From Planctomycetales bacterium (GTDB lineage: Bacteria > Planctomycetota > Planctomycetia > Planctomycetales > Planctomycetaceae), in contig JAPLOA010000093.1 in the NCBI GenBank assembly GCA_026400835.1, positions 45,225 through 109,224 on the forward strand: a DNA stretch of 64,000 bases, written 5' to 3'. How positions within the stretch are numbered: position 1 is the first letter of the stretch; each line of letters opens with the position of its first letter. A model generated the notes under the pieces. The model was not told the DNA's origin. It searched no databases and saw nothing but the letters and a program-made list of their open reading frames with translations. The position numbers and the translations under genes were made by a program. Below, one piece after another: positions 37,054-46,824 of this stretch.

Positions 37054-38493
37054 ATGCTCCGATTCAAGACGCCGGAAAGATTACTGTGCGATGGCTTGAG
37101 TCGTCGAGATCTCATGAAGGTCAGCGGTCTCTCAGTCCTTAGCGGATTAACGCTGCCGAGACCTGGCCAAGCAGCAGATTCAAATATTCCCAAACCGTCC
37201 GGGCCCGCGAAGTCCGTGATTCTGTTCAATCTGCTGGGTGGCCCCAGTCAGCTGGACATGTTTGACATGAAGCCCGCAGCTCCTGTGGAGGTTCGCGGTG
37301 AGTTTAAGTCCATCCAGACTTCGCTGCCGGGTTTGCAGATCTGCGAGCATATGCCGAACATCGCACGGATGATGCACAAGACAGCACTCATCCGCACGGT
37401 GACTCATGGTTACAATTCTCATAACCCGCTCAACATTATGACGGGCTGGAGCCTCGGCAATCCAGCCGCTCTGTCCCCCGATCCTAATGACCCACCGGAC
37501 ATCGGCGCGGTATGCCAGTATGTTGGCATGGGACCGGAAGACATGCCTGGCGCGTTTTGTTTGCCGTGTTACCCGGGCTGGGGCGAGAGCGGCATGTATC
37601 CGGGACTTCGACGCCCCGGGCCATACGGAGGTCACCTCGGCAGCCAATACGACCCGCTGTTTGCGTTATGCGATCCGACCTTCGACCGAAAACCGGATCG
37701 CCCTTATTACGGAACTGCCATCGCGTTGGGTGAACCTCAAATGCCGTCCGCCGACGCGCTGCCCGACATGACCAATCAGCGTCTCAATTACCGCCGGTCA
37801 ATGCTGACACGGATCGACAAAGATTTCCTGCAGGCTTTCAAATCTCAGTCAGTTGAACAGCTTGAGCGGTTTCAGGATCAGGCCTTCAGTCTGCTCTGCG
37901 GCAGCAAAGTTCGAGATGCATTCGATCTCTCCCGCGAGTCTGCCGAACTGAGACAGAGCTATGGCCGAACACTCTTCGGAAACTCTATGCTGGTCGCTCG
38001 CCGACTGGTTGAAGCGGGCGTACCGTTTATCAGCGTGCATGCAGAGAACTTCCTACCAAACGGCTCATTCACCTACGACATGCACGAGAACAATTTCGCA
38101 ATGTTGAAGGAACACAACTTGCCAGTGCTCGATACTTTGCTGCCAGCACTCGTGGATGATCTGGAGCAGCGCGGCTTGCTCGACTCAACGCTGATCTATG
38201 TCATGGGCGAAATGGGACGTTCGCCGAAGGTTAACGCCAAAGCCGGACGAGACCATTGGCCGCAGTGTGGCTTCTGCCTCATGATTGGAGGAGGAATCAA
38301 ACCAGGTGCCGAATACGGGACGACCGACGCGATAGCCGCTTATCCCGCATCCAACCCGGTTTCGCCTGCCGACATCGTGGCCACGATCTACCAGCAACTG
38401 GGCATTGATCCTCATACGATGCTCCCTGACCGCACCGGTCGCCCAATTTCTATCGCTCATGGTGGGCAACCGATCTGGGACATTATCGGATAA
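37054..38493 (+). CDS. DUF1501 secreted protein
   Basis: Fourth DUF1501 protein, 479 residues. The ATG at 37054 is chosen over a GTG at 37042 because GAGG lies 7 bp before it. Twin-arginine-like signal: SRRDLMKVSGLSVLSGLTL. Landmarks: LFNLLGGPSQLDMFDMKP near 57, LRQSYGRTLFGNSMLVARRLVEAGVPFISV, YDMHENNF and VMGEMGRSPKVNAKAGRDHWP. It is adjacent to the GH32/43-like gene, not to a DUF1549/DUF1553 gene. Activity unproven. Confidence 0.9.
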   Translation: MLRFKTPERLLCDGLSRRDLMKVSGLSVLSGLTLPRPGQAADSNIPKPSGPAKSVILFNLLGGPSQLDMFDMKPAAPVEVRGEFKSIQTSLPGLQICEHMPNIARMMHKTALIRTVTHGYNSHNPLNIMTGWSLGNPAALSPDPNDPPDIGAVCQYVGMGPEDMPGAFCLPCYPGWGESGMYPGLRRPGPYGGHLGSQYDPLFALCDPTFDRKPDRPYYGTAIALGEPQMPSADALPDMTNQRLNYRRSMLTRIDKDFLQAFKSQSVEQLERFQDQAFSLLCGSKVRDAFDLSRESAELRQSYGRTLFGNSMLVARRLVEAGVPFISVHAENFLPNGSFTYDMHENNFAMLKEHNLPVLDTLLPALVDDLEQRGLLDSTLIYVMGEMGRSPKVNAKAGRDHWPQCGFCLMIGGGIKPGAEYGTTDAIAAYPASNPVSPADIVATIYQQLGIDPHTMLPDRTGRPISIAHGGQPIWDIIG

Positions 38494-38556
38494 ACGCATG
38501 GAGTCCTGCGAACGACAACCTCGCCTGCCCGACTGGATGTCGCAGGGCTTGTCGTG

Positions 38557-40968
38557 TTAATTCAAGGACCGCAAGTCTGGATGATCTTTCGCGGATTCAA
38601 TCTTCCTGATGGCTTTGCGGATGGCCTTTGCTTTTTGCTCACTTAATTCTTTCGGAAAATCCTTCTCGCCTTTGTCAAACATCGCGGCTGTTTGCTTTAG
38701 ATGCGGGACGATGCTCTGTGCTTCGGCGCCGTAGTTGTCGAGCACTTCCAGAATCTCCGGTGTGCGTTCCTCGCTGGCCCATGGATTTTGGCTGCGCAGA
38801 TAGTCGGCAGTGGCTTGCATACCTTCCCGAATGTGATGTGAGGCCAGTACCTTCAACCCGTTTAACCGAACGCCGTCGGCAAACATCTCGCCGCTGGGTG
38901 CTGGTTTTTCGATCGCTTCGAGCACAACGGGCAACAGTGGCCGAAGCTGCTCATAGCTCAGGCGGCGATAGATTTCGCTGATTTCGCTGCGGGCGCGACC
39001 ATCCTGATTCTGCAAGCCACTTGCGATAGCGGTGCGTAGTTGATCCTGATTCACATCGTCGAATGACTCCATTCGGGGCAGCATATTGCCGAAGATGGCC
39101 GAGGAAACAAATCGTTGCTCCATCCCACGTGGGTCTTCTGAAGACGGGTTGCGGGCAATCAGCTCAAGCATCTCAGGCAGTGCGGGCAGTGCAGGTTTGC
39201 CAATGGCAGCGAGTGCGGAGGCGGCTTTCACGCGGAGCCAGAGGTCTTCATGCTGGAGCGTGCGGCGAAGCTGTGGGACTGCCTGAGCGGCTTCGCCCCG
39301 CAGTTCCTGCAGCGCGTGGCAGGCGCCAATCCGAGCGTCAGGATTTTCGGAATCAAGCAGAGCAATGATTTCAGATATCGGAGGTTCTTTCCGCCAGGAG
39401 ATTGCCATTGCTGCGCGCTCGCGCACGGTAGGCGACCACGATCCGAGGCGCTCGATAAGTTCTGTGTCGGTCAGTTGATCATAGAAGCTTCTGCGGTCTT
39501 TGTTATCCCAACCGCGACCGTCAGCGATAATGCTCTGAGCTGCTTCGTGCGCGAGCTGCTGAACCACACCCGATGTTTTGCCGGTGAGTCTCGTCTTCCT
39601 GAGCGGCAGCGCGTAGCCGAGCAGGTAAGGCCCCGTTGCGTCCCAACCGTGGTAGCTGTCATGATCCGGTTCGGGCGGGCCTTGATGTGTGAATCCACCG
39701 TCCCAGTGTCTCGCGAGGTCGTGATACCAGCCTCCAAATTCCTGCATCCAGGCTCCTGTGGCATGTGGCCCTGCTTGCCCGATCGCAGGCAAAGACCACA
39801 GCAGATTGAAATAGTTGCCAGTGTGTCCACCGTCTCGCTCGTTGCCATGCGATGCCACTGCCATACGTGTGAAGAAATTCGCGCTCTTTGCTTCACCAAG
39901 AAAGTTGAAGAGTACCGCTGCCATGCCACACTTGCCGTTATCCTCGTGCGTCTCGGTCCAGGCGGCATGGTCCCCGTATGGCACGGCTCCTTTTCCCGTA
40001 TAGAAGCGAAGAAGCTTCGCGCTGAGTTCTACGGCACGAGCGACCTCCGCATCCTTTACACCGACATCGCTGGCAAGCACCATGCCGATCGTCAGCGGCA
40101 GTCCAGGGGAATTCATCATCCCATAGCCCTGCAGTCGTCCATCCTGCAGCGCAAACGTATGTCCCCATGAACCCACTGCACTCTGGCCGATAGCCGCTTC
40201 CTTCGCCAGTCGTCGAAGTCCCGGCATCACCGTGGCATCACCGGTCGCGGTGGAGTACTCCGCAAGAAAGATCATCACGTATCCGTAGTACCACGTTCTA
40301 AAATCCGTCGTCTTGAATTTTGCCGCCCACTGCGCTTCGCGACGGACCAACGGAAGATGTGTTGCATCACCGCCAGCCAGCAGGGCAAGTGCATTAAGAG
40401 CACGTGGGATCGGATCCGTCTGCTCCGCATAATCGGCATCATTCAGGCGTGCCGCCAGCGTCTTCAGCCCCTGCGTGAGGATACGCTGTGACTTTGGACA
40501 GTTATACGGCGCGGTGGCGCTGAACGAACCGAGCACCGGCAGCTTCAACGTGACGTCCTCAACGTTCCCGGCCCGCCAGCGAGTAAGAACGAGCCTGCCG
40601 CCACCATTATCTGTCTCTGCGGCAGTAATCGCCCGCCCAAACTCCGTGCGAGGATCGTAAGAAAAAGGCTCGCCACCTACGCCAAGTATCACGTCACCAA
40701 CTGCGAAAATTCCATCTGCAGGCGAGCCTGCGTCTACGGCAGTAATTGCAATCTGCCGAGCATCGGTTGTCACCATTTTGTCGCAGAACATCCAGCCTCG
40801 TAACCCTGAAGGTCCAAGATTCCAATCATGCTTCGCTTCCGATGGAATGGAGGCGCCTTTGGTAAAGTCAGGAATTGTCGGAATCGTTTCATCGGGCAAG
40901 GCTGATGCAACATAAGCAATCCCCAGCCATACAGCGATGATCACTGAGAGTAATTGAGTTTTTGTCAT
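38557..40968 (-). CDS. secreted DUF6288-type protein with PDZ and HEAT-like repeats
   Basis: 803-residue exported protein. The ATG at 40968 starts a signal peptide (LLSVIIAVWLGIAYVASALP). A PDZ-like domain near residues 75–145 reads VDAGSPADGIFAVGDVILGVGGEPF; the stretch DWNLGPSGLRGWMF before it and APYNCPKSQRI after it are features I associate with DUF6288. A large helical middle with glycine- and histidine-rich motifs (HGNERDGGHTGNYFNLLWSLPAIGQAG) could be a toroid. Two or more HEAT-like repeats follow (DARIGACHALQELRGEAAQAV, WLRVKAASALAAIG). Function unknown. It is cotranscribed with the esterase gene 24 bp upstream. Confidence 0.78.
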   Translation of the reverse strand: MTKTQLLSVIIAVWLGIAYVASALPDETIPTIPDFTKGASIPSEAKHDWNLGPSGLRGWMFCDKMVTTDARQIAITAVDAGSPADGIFAVGDVILGVGGEPFSYDPRTEFGRAITAAETDNGGGRLVLTRWRAGNVEDVTLKLPVLGSFSATAPYNCPKSQRILTQGLKTLAARLNDADYAEQTDPIPRALNALALLAGGDATHLPLVRREAQWAAKFKTTDFRTWYYGYVMIFLAEYSTATGDATVMPGLRRLAKEAAIGQSAVGSWGHTFALQDGRLQGYGMMNSPGLPLTIGMVLASDVGVKDAEVARAVELSAKLLRFYTGKGAVPYGDHAAWTETHEDNGKCGMAAVLFNFLGEAKSANFFTRMAVASHGNERDGGHTGNYFNLLWSLPAIGQAGPHATGAWMQEFGGWYHDLARHWDGGFTHQGPPEPDHDSYHGWDATGPYLLGYALPLRKTRLTGKTSGVVQQLAHEAAQSIIADGRGWDNKDRRSFYDQLTDTELIERLGSWSPTVRERAAMAISWRKEPPISEIIALLDSENPDARIGACHALQELRGEAAQAVPQLRRTLQHEDLWLRVKAASALAAIGKPALPALPEMLELIARNPSSEDPRGMEQRFVSSAIFGNMLPRMESFDDVNQDQLRTAIASGLQNQDGRARSEISEIYRRLSYEQLRPLLPVVLEAIEKPAPSGEMFADGVRLNGLKVLASHHIREGMQATADYLRSQNPWASEERTPEILEVLDNYGAEAQSIVPHLKQTAAMFDKGEKDFPKELSEQKAKAIRKAIRKIESAKDHPDLRSLN

Positions 40969-40992
40969 GGCAGTGAGCGTCAAGCGATCTTT

Positions 40993-42246
40993 CTATTCAA
41001 CAATCATCCGGAGATTCGCATCAGCGAACGCTTTGCCCATCAGAGCAAAGGTCTTTGCGCAACCGAGGTAGTGGTAGCCGGCATTCGACGCGCCGCGTTT
41101 CCAGAGGGCGACTTCCGCGGGGGAAATGAGATCTGATTCGTATTTCTTCAGAAATTCGTTCTTCTGCTCCTGGGTCATTCGGCCATCTGCGTTCGCATGA
41201 TCCTGATGCTTTGAGTCGAGGAAGTAACTCATCTGGTCTATCATTCCTCGTTTCTCGTCGATGGCGCCAAGCTCATCCGACCAGAACGGAGCGGTTTCCA
41301 CAGCGGTGACATTGCCTTTGAACTCAGACCTGGCGGCGGGCGCGGCCATCGCTTTGCGGAAGGACAGCATGTCGACGGAGTCGTCCTTCAGTCCTCCCAC
41401 GCCCATCACTCCGATCACGAATGGCAGCATGGGAGCATTCAGATCCCTGCGTACATCGTGGATGAAGTGGGTGAGCAGCTCTGAATAAAGGTCGAACCGG
41501 TCCGGATTGTTGTGCTCTGGATACACATGATGATCGACCATGTCATTGAATCCCTGAAGCCACACGAAACCAGCGAGTTCGTAACCTTGCTGAGCATCAT
41601 AGTTCGGAATCACCTGCTTTGGATCGGCAAGGACTTCTTTCACATGCTCGATCATCAGGCGATAATAGACACCAGTAGCCTGCGATTTTTCAACCTTCCA
41701 CTGCTCGAAATCCTTCGGGATACCATGACCTTCCTGCTTGGGATAGTTCTCGATCTGGAACGAACTCAACTGGTAGGGCCCCGCGCTCGGAGAGCGGAAA
41801 TCTGTGTGCAGACTCTTTCCTCCCCAGGCTGTCTTGATAATGAGCACCGGCTCATTGAACGCCGCATCCATGGTGAGACCAAAGGTAAATTCAGGTCCGA
41901 TATTCTCGCCGGGCTTGCCGGGGTCTTGCCCCCACATCGACCCGTAACCTGCAGTGAGTCTTCCAGCGAGATCGAAGTTCGACTCATCAGCCCCGGTGAG
42001 GTACGAGATCCACGCATCCTTGCACACGGTCGGTTTTCCGTCCGCGCCACGCATCTCCCTGAGTAACGGAGCCGTCGCGGGATCATCGCCGATATAATCA
42101 AACGTTTCGATCTTTGCAGGCCCCTCCATGTTGGACTGGCCTGCCAGAATAAAGACGCGAAGTGGCTTTTGCTGACCATTAGCTTCCCGCACGGAAAGGA
42201 GAATGAGTACCATCATTCCCCGGAACAGCATCTGTCGGCTTCTCAT
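40993..42246 (-). CDS. SGNH carbohydrate esterase (sialate O-acetylesterase-like)
   Basis: Exported esterase-like protein, 417 residues, with an N-terminal signal (MLFRGMMVLILLSVREANG). The SGNH fold is shown by the block I nucleophile motif FILAGQSNMEG near residue 33, IKTAWGGKSL, and the block III-type LQGFNDM. The family removes acetyl groups from sugars. It is followed 24 bp downstream by the PDZ/HEAT gene and fits the polysaccharide-degrading context here. Its exact substrate cannot be read. Confidence 0.82.
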   Translation of the reverse strand: MRSRQMLFRGMMVLILLSVREANGQQKPLRVFILAGQSNMEGPAKIETFDYIGDDPATAPLLREMRGADGKPTVCKDAWISYLTGADESNFDLAGRLTAGYGSMWGQDPGKPGENIGPEFTFGLTMDAAFNEPVLIIKTAWGGKSLHTDFRSPSAGPYQLSSFQIENYPKQEGHGIPKDFEQWKVEKSQATGVYYRLMIEHVKEVLADPKQVIPNYDAQQGYELAGFVWLQGFNDMVDHHVYPEHNNPDRFDLYSELLTHFIHDVRRDLNAPMLPFVIGVMGVGGLKDDSVDMLSFRKAMAAPAARSEFKGNVTAVETAPFWSDELGAIDEKRGMIDQMSYFLDSKHQDHANADGRMTQEQKNEFLKKYESDLISPAEVALWKRGASNAGYHYLGCAKTFALMGKAFADANLRMIVE

Positions 42247-42474
42247 TGTGAGTCTCTAATAAAGCGTGGTCTGTGGGAATATTTCAGTCATGCTCGCTGC
42301 ACATGGCACTATTGTCGCTTTATCTCAATATCCGGTAACGGGCCAACAACTCTGACGATCGGTCAGCGGTAGAACGATACTGAGGCCTGGCTTGATGCCG
42401 GGTTCATCATAGCTGAGGGCCACATGGCGACGGTTACGACCCTGAGATACCAGAGAAGGTCGTGTATCTCGTAG

Positions 42475-44574
42475 TTACAGTGGCACGCAAGGCAGGTTCT
42501 CCTGCAAGTACCTTAGAATACGCATGCGAACGTGTACCATAGTGCCGTCCCCTTCACGCAGGCCGTGATCGCGATTGGGATAGACCATGTAGTCGAACGG
42601 TTTTCCGAGTGCAATGAGACGGTCAACCAGACCTTCGATGATTTGAATATGCGTGTTGGTTTCGCCCGATCCGGTCATGATCAGCAGTTTCCCCTTGAGA
42701 CCTTCAGCAAAGTTGATGGGCGCGGAACGTTCGTAGCCGTCTGCGTTGACCTCGCGTGTGCGCATGAAGATCTCCTGGAACCATGCGTTATAAAGGTGCG
42801 GCTGAGGCTTCGGCACGACAGCGATCCCGACGTGATACGAATCCGGCTTGCGGAACATGGCATTGAGCGTATTCGAGCCGCCGCCGCTCCAGCCCCAGAT
42901 TCCAACACGATTGAGGTCGACGAAAGAACATTGTTTCGCCATCGCCTTTAACCCCGCTTCCTGCTCTTCGGTGGAGAGAGGCCCAAGGCTGCCGAAGATC
43001 GCTCTTCTCCATGCAGCGCCCTTCGGTGCCGGAGTCCCGCGATTATCTATCGACACGACAACGTAACCCATCTCGGCCACCACACGATGAAAGTCGATCT
43101 GCGCCGTTCCCCATTCGTCGAGCACCGTTTGGGCGTGAGGTTCACCATAGACATAAATGAACAGCGGGTACTTCTTTGAGGGATCAAAATCACGTGGTTT
43201 CAGCATCCACGCATCGAAGAAAAGACCATCGCCGATATCGAGCTTCAGAAACTCGGCGGGCTGACAGACAATGGACTTCATGCGTTCGCGGATGTCATGA
43301 TTGTCTTCGAGGGAAATGACAACGCGGTGCGTTTCAACTTCAATCAACTCATGAACGGGCGGCAAATTCAGAGTCGAATAAGTATGAATGGCCCATTTGG
43401 CATCGGGAGAGAAAACGTAGCCGTGAGTGCCAGGCTGATCTTCCGGAGACAGCCGCTGCTTCATTCCTGTTCCATCAAGTGCGACTCGATACAGGTATTT
43501 TTGAGTGGCATTCTCGGGCGAAGCGTAGAAGTAATACCAGCCACCGGCTTCGTCGATCACTGCACGATTGATGATGTCGTAGTCTCCCGGAGTCAGCAAG
43601 GCCAATTCATTCCCGTCACGAGAATAACGTCGTGCGTGCCTCCAGCCGTCCTTCTCACTCACTACGACGAACTCTTTGCCGCCCTGAAGCCAGACGAGCC
43701 CTGAGTTCCAACCTTGACTTGCTTCAGCCCACGCGTCATTCGTCTCTGAGTAGATCGTGTTGACCGTGCTGACCTCGCCGCTCACTGTGGCAAGAAGAAA
43801 GTCTCGGCGATCACGGAAGCGACTGAATGTCTCGACGAGTACTTCCTCAGAATTGCCAGCCCATTCGACTTGCCCCAGGTACATGCCTTCTTCAGGGCAT
43901 TCCACCGGCAGCCACTTCATATTTTGTCCGTCAGCACTGACCACGCCAATTCGCAGCTTCTCGATGGTCCCGCCAACTCGGGCGAAGCGATGCTGCTGAA
44001 CTTCCGGATAAGACGGGTCACCAGGCACCAGCACCGATCGCTCTTTCACATCGGTGTCGTCTGCTTCAATGAAAACAACTCGAGCTCCATCGGGACTCCA
44101 GACAGGATCTCGATAGCGAATATCCCGGCCTGACGCGGCTGAAATGAGCACGGTTTCCTGCTGATTGCTCTGATCAACGGCAACCAGCTGATCGCGACGG
44201 ACTTCAAGTCGCAGCGAGCCGTGCGACAACTGATCGGCATCCCCCGGCACAAGGAGCTCTTTTTCGGATTGCCAGACAGTCCGCTCGCCAGTTTTGACAT
44301 CGTGGAACCATTTCGCAGGCTTCCCGGTGTTCGGATCCACTTCCTCGACGACAAATCCTGAGTTGTCGTTCAACCAAACAGGTCGGTAAGCCTTCGCACG
44401 AAACTCACCACGGTCATAGATTGCTTTCAATCGCGATTCCGCTGAGTCCTGCCAGTTTGATTGGTGGATCGCCTGAGCCGGCAGCTCGGAAGAACTGAGG
44501 AGAACACAGAGCGATACGATTGCGCAAAGTGCCGTTCCTGGGCCAGAGCCAAAGACGGTGTTGAGACGGTTCAT
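42475..44574 (-). CDS. S9-family serine peptidase (DPP-IV/prolyl oligopeptidase type)
   Basis: Exported peptidase of 699 residues with a signal peptide (ALCAIVSLCVLLSSSELPAQA). Residues ~60–430 form the N-terminal beta-propeller (VWSPDGARVVFIEAD, YVFSPDAKWAIHTYS). The C-terminal alpha/beta-hydrolase domain has the nucleophile in WGWSGGGSNTL, the histidine in YPNRDHGL, and an acidic residue in TGSGETNTH, where relatives have HGxxDDNVH; the aspartate appears replaced by glutamate or displaced. Activity is likely but should be tested. It stands 228 bp from its neighbours. Confidence 0.88.
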   Translation of the reverse strand: MNRLNTVFGSGPGTALCAIVSLCVLLSSSELPAQAIHQSNWQDSAESRLKAIYDRGEFRAKAYRPVWLNDNSGFVVEEVDPNTGKPAKWFHDVKTGERTVWQSEKELLVPGDADQLSHGSLRLEVRRDQLVAVDQSNQQETVLISAASGRDIRYRDPVWSPDGARVVFIEADDTDVKERSVLVPGDPSYPEVQQHRFARVGGTIEKLRIGVVSADGQNMKWLPVECPEEGMYLGQVEWAGNSEEVLVETFSRFRDRRDFLLATVSGEVSTVNTIYSETNDAWAEASQGWNSGLVWLQGGKEFVVVSEKDGWRHARRYSRDGNELALLTPGDYDIINRAVIDEAGGWYYFYASPENATQKYLYRVALDGTGMKQRLSPEDQPGTHGYVFSPDAKWAIHTYSTLNLPPVHELIEVETHRVVISLEDNHDIRERMKSIVCQPAEFLKLDIGDGLFFDAWMLKPRDFDPSKKYPLFIYVYGEPHAQTVLDEWGTAQIDFHRVVAEMGYVVVSIDNRGTPAPKGAAWRRAIFGSLGPLSTEEQEAGLKAMAKQCSFVDLNRVGIWGWSGGGSNTLNAMFRKPDSYHVGIAVVPKPQPHLYNAWFQEIFMRTREVNADGYERSAPINFAEGLKGKLLIMTGSGETNTHIQIIEGLVDRLIALGKPFDYMVYPNRDHGLREGDGTMVHVRMRILRYLQENLPCVPL

Positions 44575-44810
44575 AAATTGGTTTCCTTGCCTGACGAGGG
44601 CAAATGTTAATTGAGGAGCCTACAGTATCTGGCTGCGAAATGCGGAAGGGAGAGTGTTGTTCGATGCACCGCAACTCTTAACACAATCAAACGCTCAGCA
44701 GAGACAGAGCAATGACTTGCCCGGCCAGCATAGTCAAGTCGGTCCGCGTCACGTGACTGATAACTAGTTCTCACCAACCGCTCGTCCCGCTCTTGATGCG
44801 TCAGTCGTTC

Positions 44811-46181
44811 CTACTCCAGCGTTTGTCGAAAATGATCACAACGCTGTTGAAGCATCGACAGAATCAAGCTGTGATCAGGATCGTCGGAAAGGTCGCGATC
44901 CTCGTGCGGGTCGGCCTGCAGATCGAAAAGTTGCTCAAGAGGAGGCTGCTGCTCCGTATATCGAATGTACTTCCAGCGCTTGGTTCGAACGCCTTCACTT
45001 GGTGGAATTCGTTTTCGATCATCCTCGGTATTGTAGACATGCTCGTAATACCAATCTTCACGGCCTGCTGCCTGAGAATCCGCAAGGATTGGCCGGAGAT
45101 CCGTGCCTTGCATTTTCTCCGGGATCGGTACGTCTGCCATGGCGAGAATAGTTGGTGCCAGGTCAATGTTGAGAGCCATCTGAGATCGGCGACCACGTGC
45201 CGCTGGCACGCGAGGATCGCAAATGATCAACGGAATGTGAATCGATTCTTCATACATAAGCCATTTTCCGCTTAACCCATGCGCGCCATCCAGTGAGCCA
45301 TGGTCAGACAGATGAATGACGACAGTATTCTGCTCGAATCCAAACATCGCAACCGCGTCACAGATGCGTCCCACGGCCAAGTCTGCCCGACTCAAATAGG
45401 CATACACTTTTCGCATCGCAGATTGATAACTCTCCGGATTGTCGATCCACCCAGGACTTCCATTGAGTCCTTCTCGCACTTTGGCGGGGAGCTTGTCAAA
45501 CGACTGTCTTGTCAAATTCACTGGCCGTGGAATCAGAGCGTCGCCGTAAGGATCAGCGTATTCCGGGTCAAAAAAGTCGAGCGGTCCGTGGGGTTCCTTG
45601 AGGGCGACAATAAGGCAGAACGGCTGGTCTGAATTCGTCGCTCCCAGAAATTCGGACGCCTTTTCTTCCATCACCGTCGTGAGATATCGATCGCGACCGT
45701 CCACGACCTGCTTGAACGCAATGCTTTGAGGAAAGCCATACCAAAAGTCAAACTGGTCGTCTGGAAGTGCCAGTTGTTCATTGATGAAGGGCTGCCCAAC
45801 GGCAAACTTCCCAAGGAATGCGGTTCGGTATCCAGCCTTTCGCAACAATGCCGGAAACGTCTGTTGCCATTGTTCACGAGACAGAGGAGTCTTAAAATCC
45901 CTGATGCCGTTACGACGCATGTGTTGACCGGTCAAGATACTTGCACGACTGCAACAGCAGATCGCCGTTGTCACAAAAGCGTTATCGAACAGCACCCCTC
46001 GTTCGGCCAGTTCATCCAGATGGGGTGTCTTGAGAATCGGATTTCCCGTGCAGCTCAGTCCAATGTACGGTTGATCATCGGTGATGAAGATGACAAAATT
46101 GGGCCGCTTCGGCAATGCGGCCAAAGAAACATCGGACGCAACGCACCCAATCAATGCCGCCAGAATGAGTGCATTACGCAT
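44811..46181 (-). CDS. type I sulfatase
   Basis: Exported sulfatase, 456 residues from the ATG at 46181, with a signal peptide (ALILAALIGCVASDVSLAAL). The core begins PNFVIFITDDQPYIGLSCTG with the two metal-binding aspartates. The formylglycine site reads AICCCSRASILTGQH: the C-x-P-S-R motif is present as CCCSR, with cysteine where proline is usual. Further landmarks are KEPHGPLDFFDPEY and VIHLSDHGSLDGAHG with the DHG metal ligands. The enzyme needs maturation by a formylglycine-generating enzyme; the FGE-like domain at 56989–59649 lacks the cysteine and is unlikely to do this. Confidence 0.92.
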   Translation of the reverse strand: MRNALILAALIGCVASDVSLAALPKRPNFVIFITDDQPYIGLSCTGNPILKTPHLDELAERGVLFDNAFVTTAICCCSRASILTGQHMRRNGIRDFKTPLSREQWQQTFPALLRKAGYRTAFLGKFAVGQPFINEQLALPDDQFDFWYGFPQSIAFKQVVDGRDRYLTTVMEEKASEFLGATNSDQPFCLIVALKEPHGPLDFFDPEYADPYGDALIPRPVNLTRQSFDKLPAKVREGLNGSPGWIDNPESYQSAMRKVYAYLSRADLAVGRICDAVAMFGFEQNTVVIHLSDHGSLDGAHGLSGKWLMYEESIHIPLIICDPRVPAARGRRSQMALNIDLAPTILAMADVPIPEKMQGTDLRPILADSQAAGREDWYYEHVYNTEDDRKRIPPSEGVRTKRWKYIRYTEQQPPLEQLFDLQADPHEDRDLSDDPDHSLILSMLQQRCDHFRQTLE

Positions 46182-46325
46182 AAGACCTCGATCCCTGATT
46201 GACAGACGCAATTCAACTCATTCTTGGGCACCTCATGTCCAGAACGTGCGACAGACGCTCATGATGCAGCAATAATTTTGGAGTGAGGTATCCGCTCGAA
46301 AGCGGCTGATCACAAGCTGAGCGGG

Positions 46326-46766
46326 CTACTCACTCGGCGGTTCCGCCACGGCACCTTTCGAGTCCAGATCAAAATTTGCAATATTCGCAGTCTTTGCTTT
46401 GACGTCGAACTGAAGTGTTGTCTCCTGGTTGTAGACTTTCGGAATCATTTCTTTGACTGCGGGAGTTGCTTCTCCCTGTTCATTGATTCCGGCAGGAGCA
46501 AAGGTAGTGATCTCCACGCGGCACATGCCCGGTATCGCTCCCATCATTCCGTCGACGTAGTCTAATTCGTAGTCCCCATCTTCATCGGCCTTCGCGACCG
46601 AAGGGCGCCCCTTATCGGGTACAAACAAGATCTGTGCTCCGGGCAGTGGTTTTCCATCAAGCGTCACATGCCCTGTGACGGTGGCAATTTCCGGACCCGA
46701 ATTTCCGCAGCCTGCGGACATGGCAAAAATCAAGTAAGCAGAGCAAATACCGATAGCATTCTTCAT
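46326..46766 (-). CDS. lipoprotein with carboxypeptidase-regulatory-like fold
   Basis: 146-residue lipoprotein (signal ICSAYLIFAMSAGC, lipobox SAGC). The mature part starts VTGHVTLDGKPLPGAQILFVPD, typical of a carboxypeptidase regulatory-like beta-sandwich, and includes YELDYVDGMMG. The ATG at 46766 is preceded by AAGGGAAAG; the upstream frame to 46961 overlaps the neighbour and is rejected. It lies 58 bp downstream of a DUF1559 pseudopilin gene, a pairing repeated many times in planctomycete genomes. Role unknown. Confidence 0.85.
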   Translation of the reverse strand: MKNAIGICSAYLIFAMSAGCGNSGPEIATVTGHVTLDGKPLPGAQILFVPDKGRPSVAKADEDGDYELDYVDGMMGAIPGMCRVEITTFAPAGINEQGEATPAVKEMIPKVYNQETTLQFDVKAKTANIANFDLDSKGAVAEPPSE

Positions 46767-46824
46767 TGATACTTTCCCTTCAGGAGGGGCTCGGAGACTC
46801 ATGAGCGAAGGACAGCGGATAAAA

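Noticed and set aside
39250..40170. 306-codon plus-strand frame opposite the PDZ/HEAT gene
   Set aside because: Shadow of the real gene; cysteine- and arginine-rich composition without motifs.
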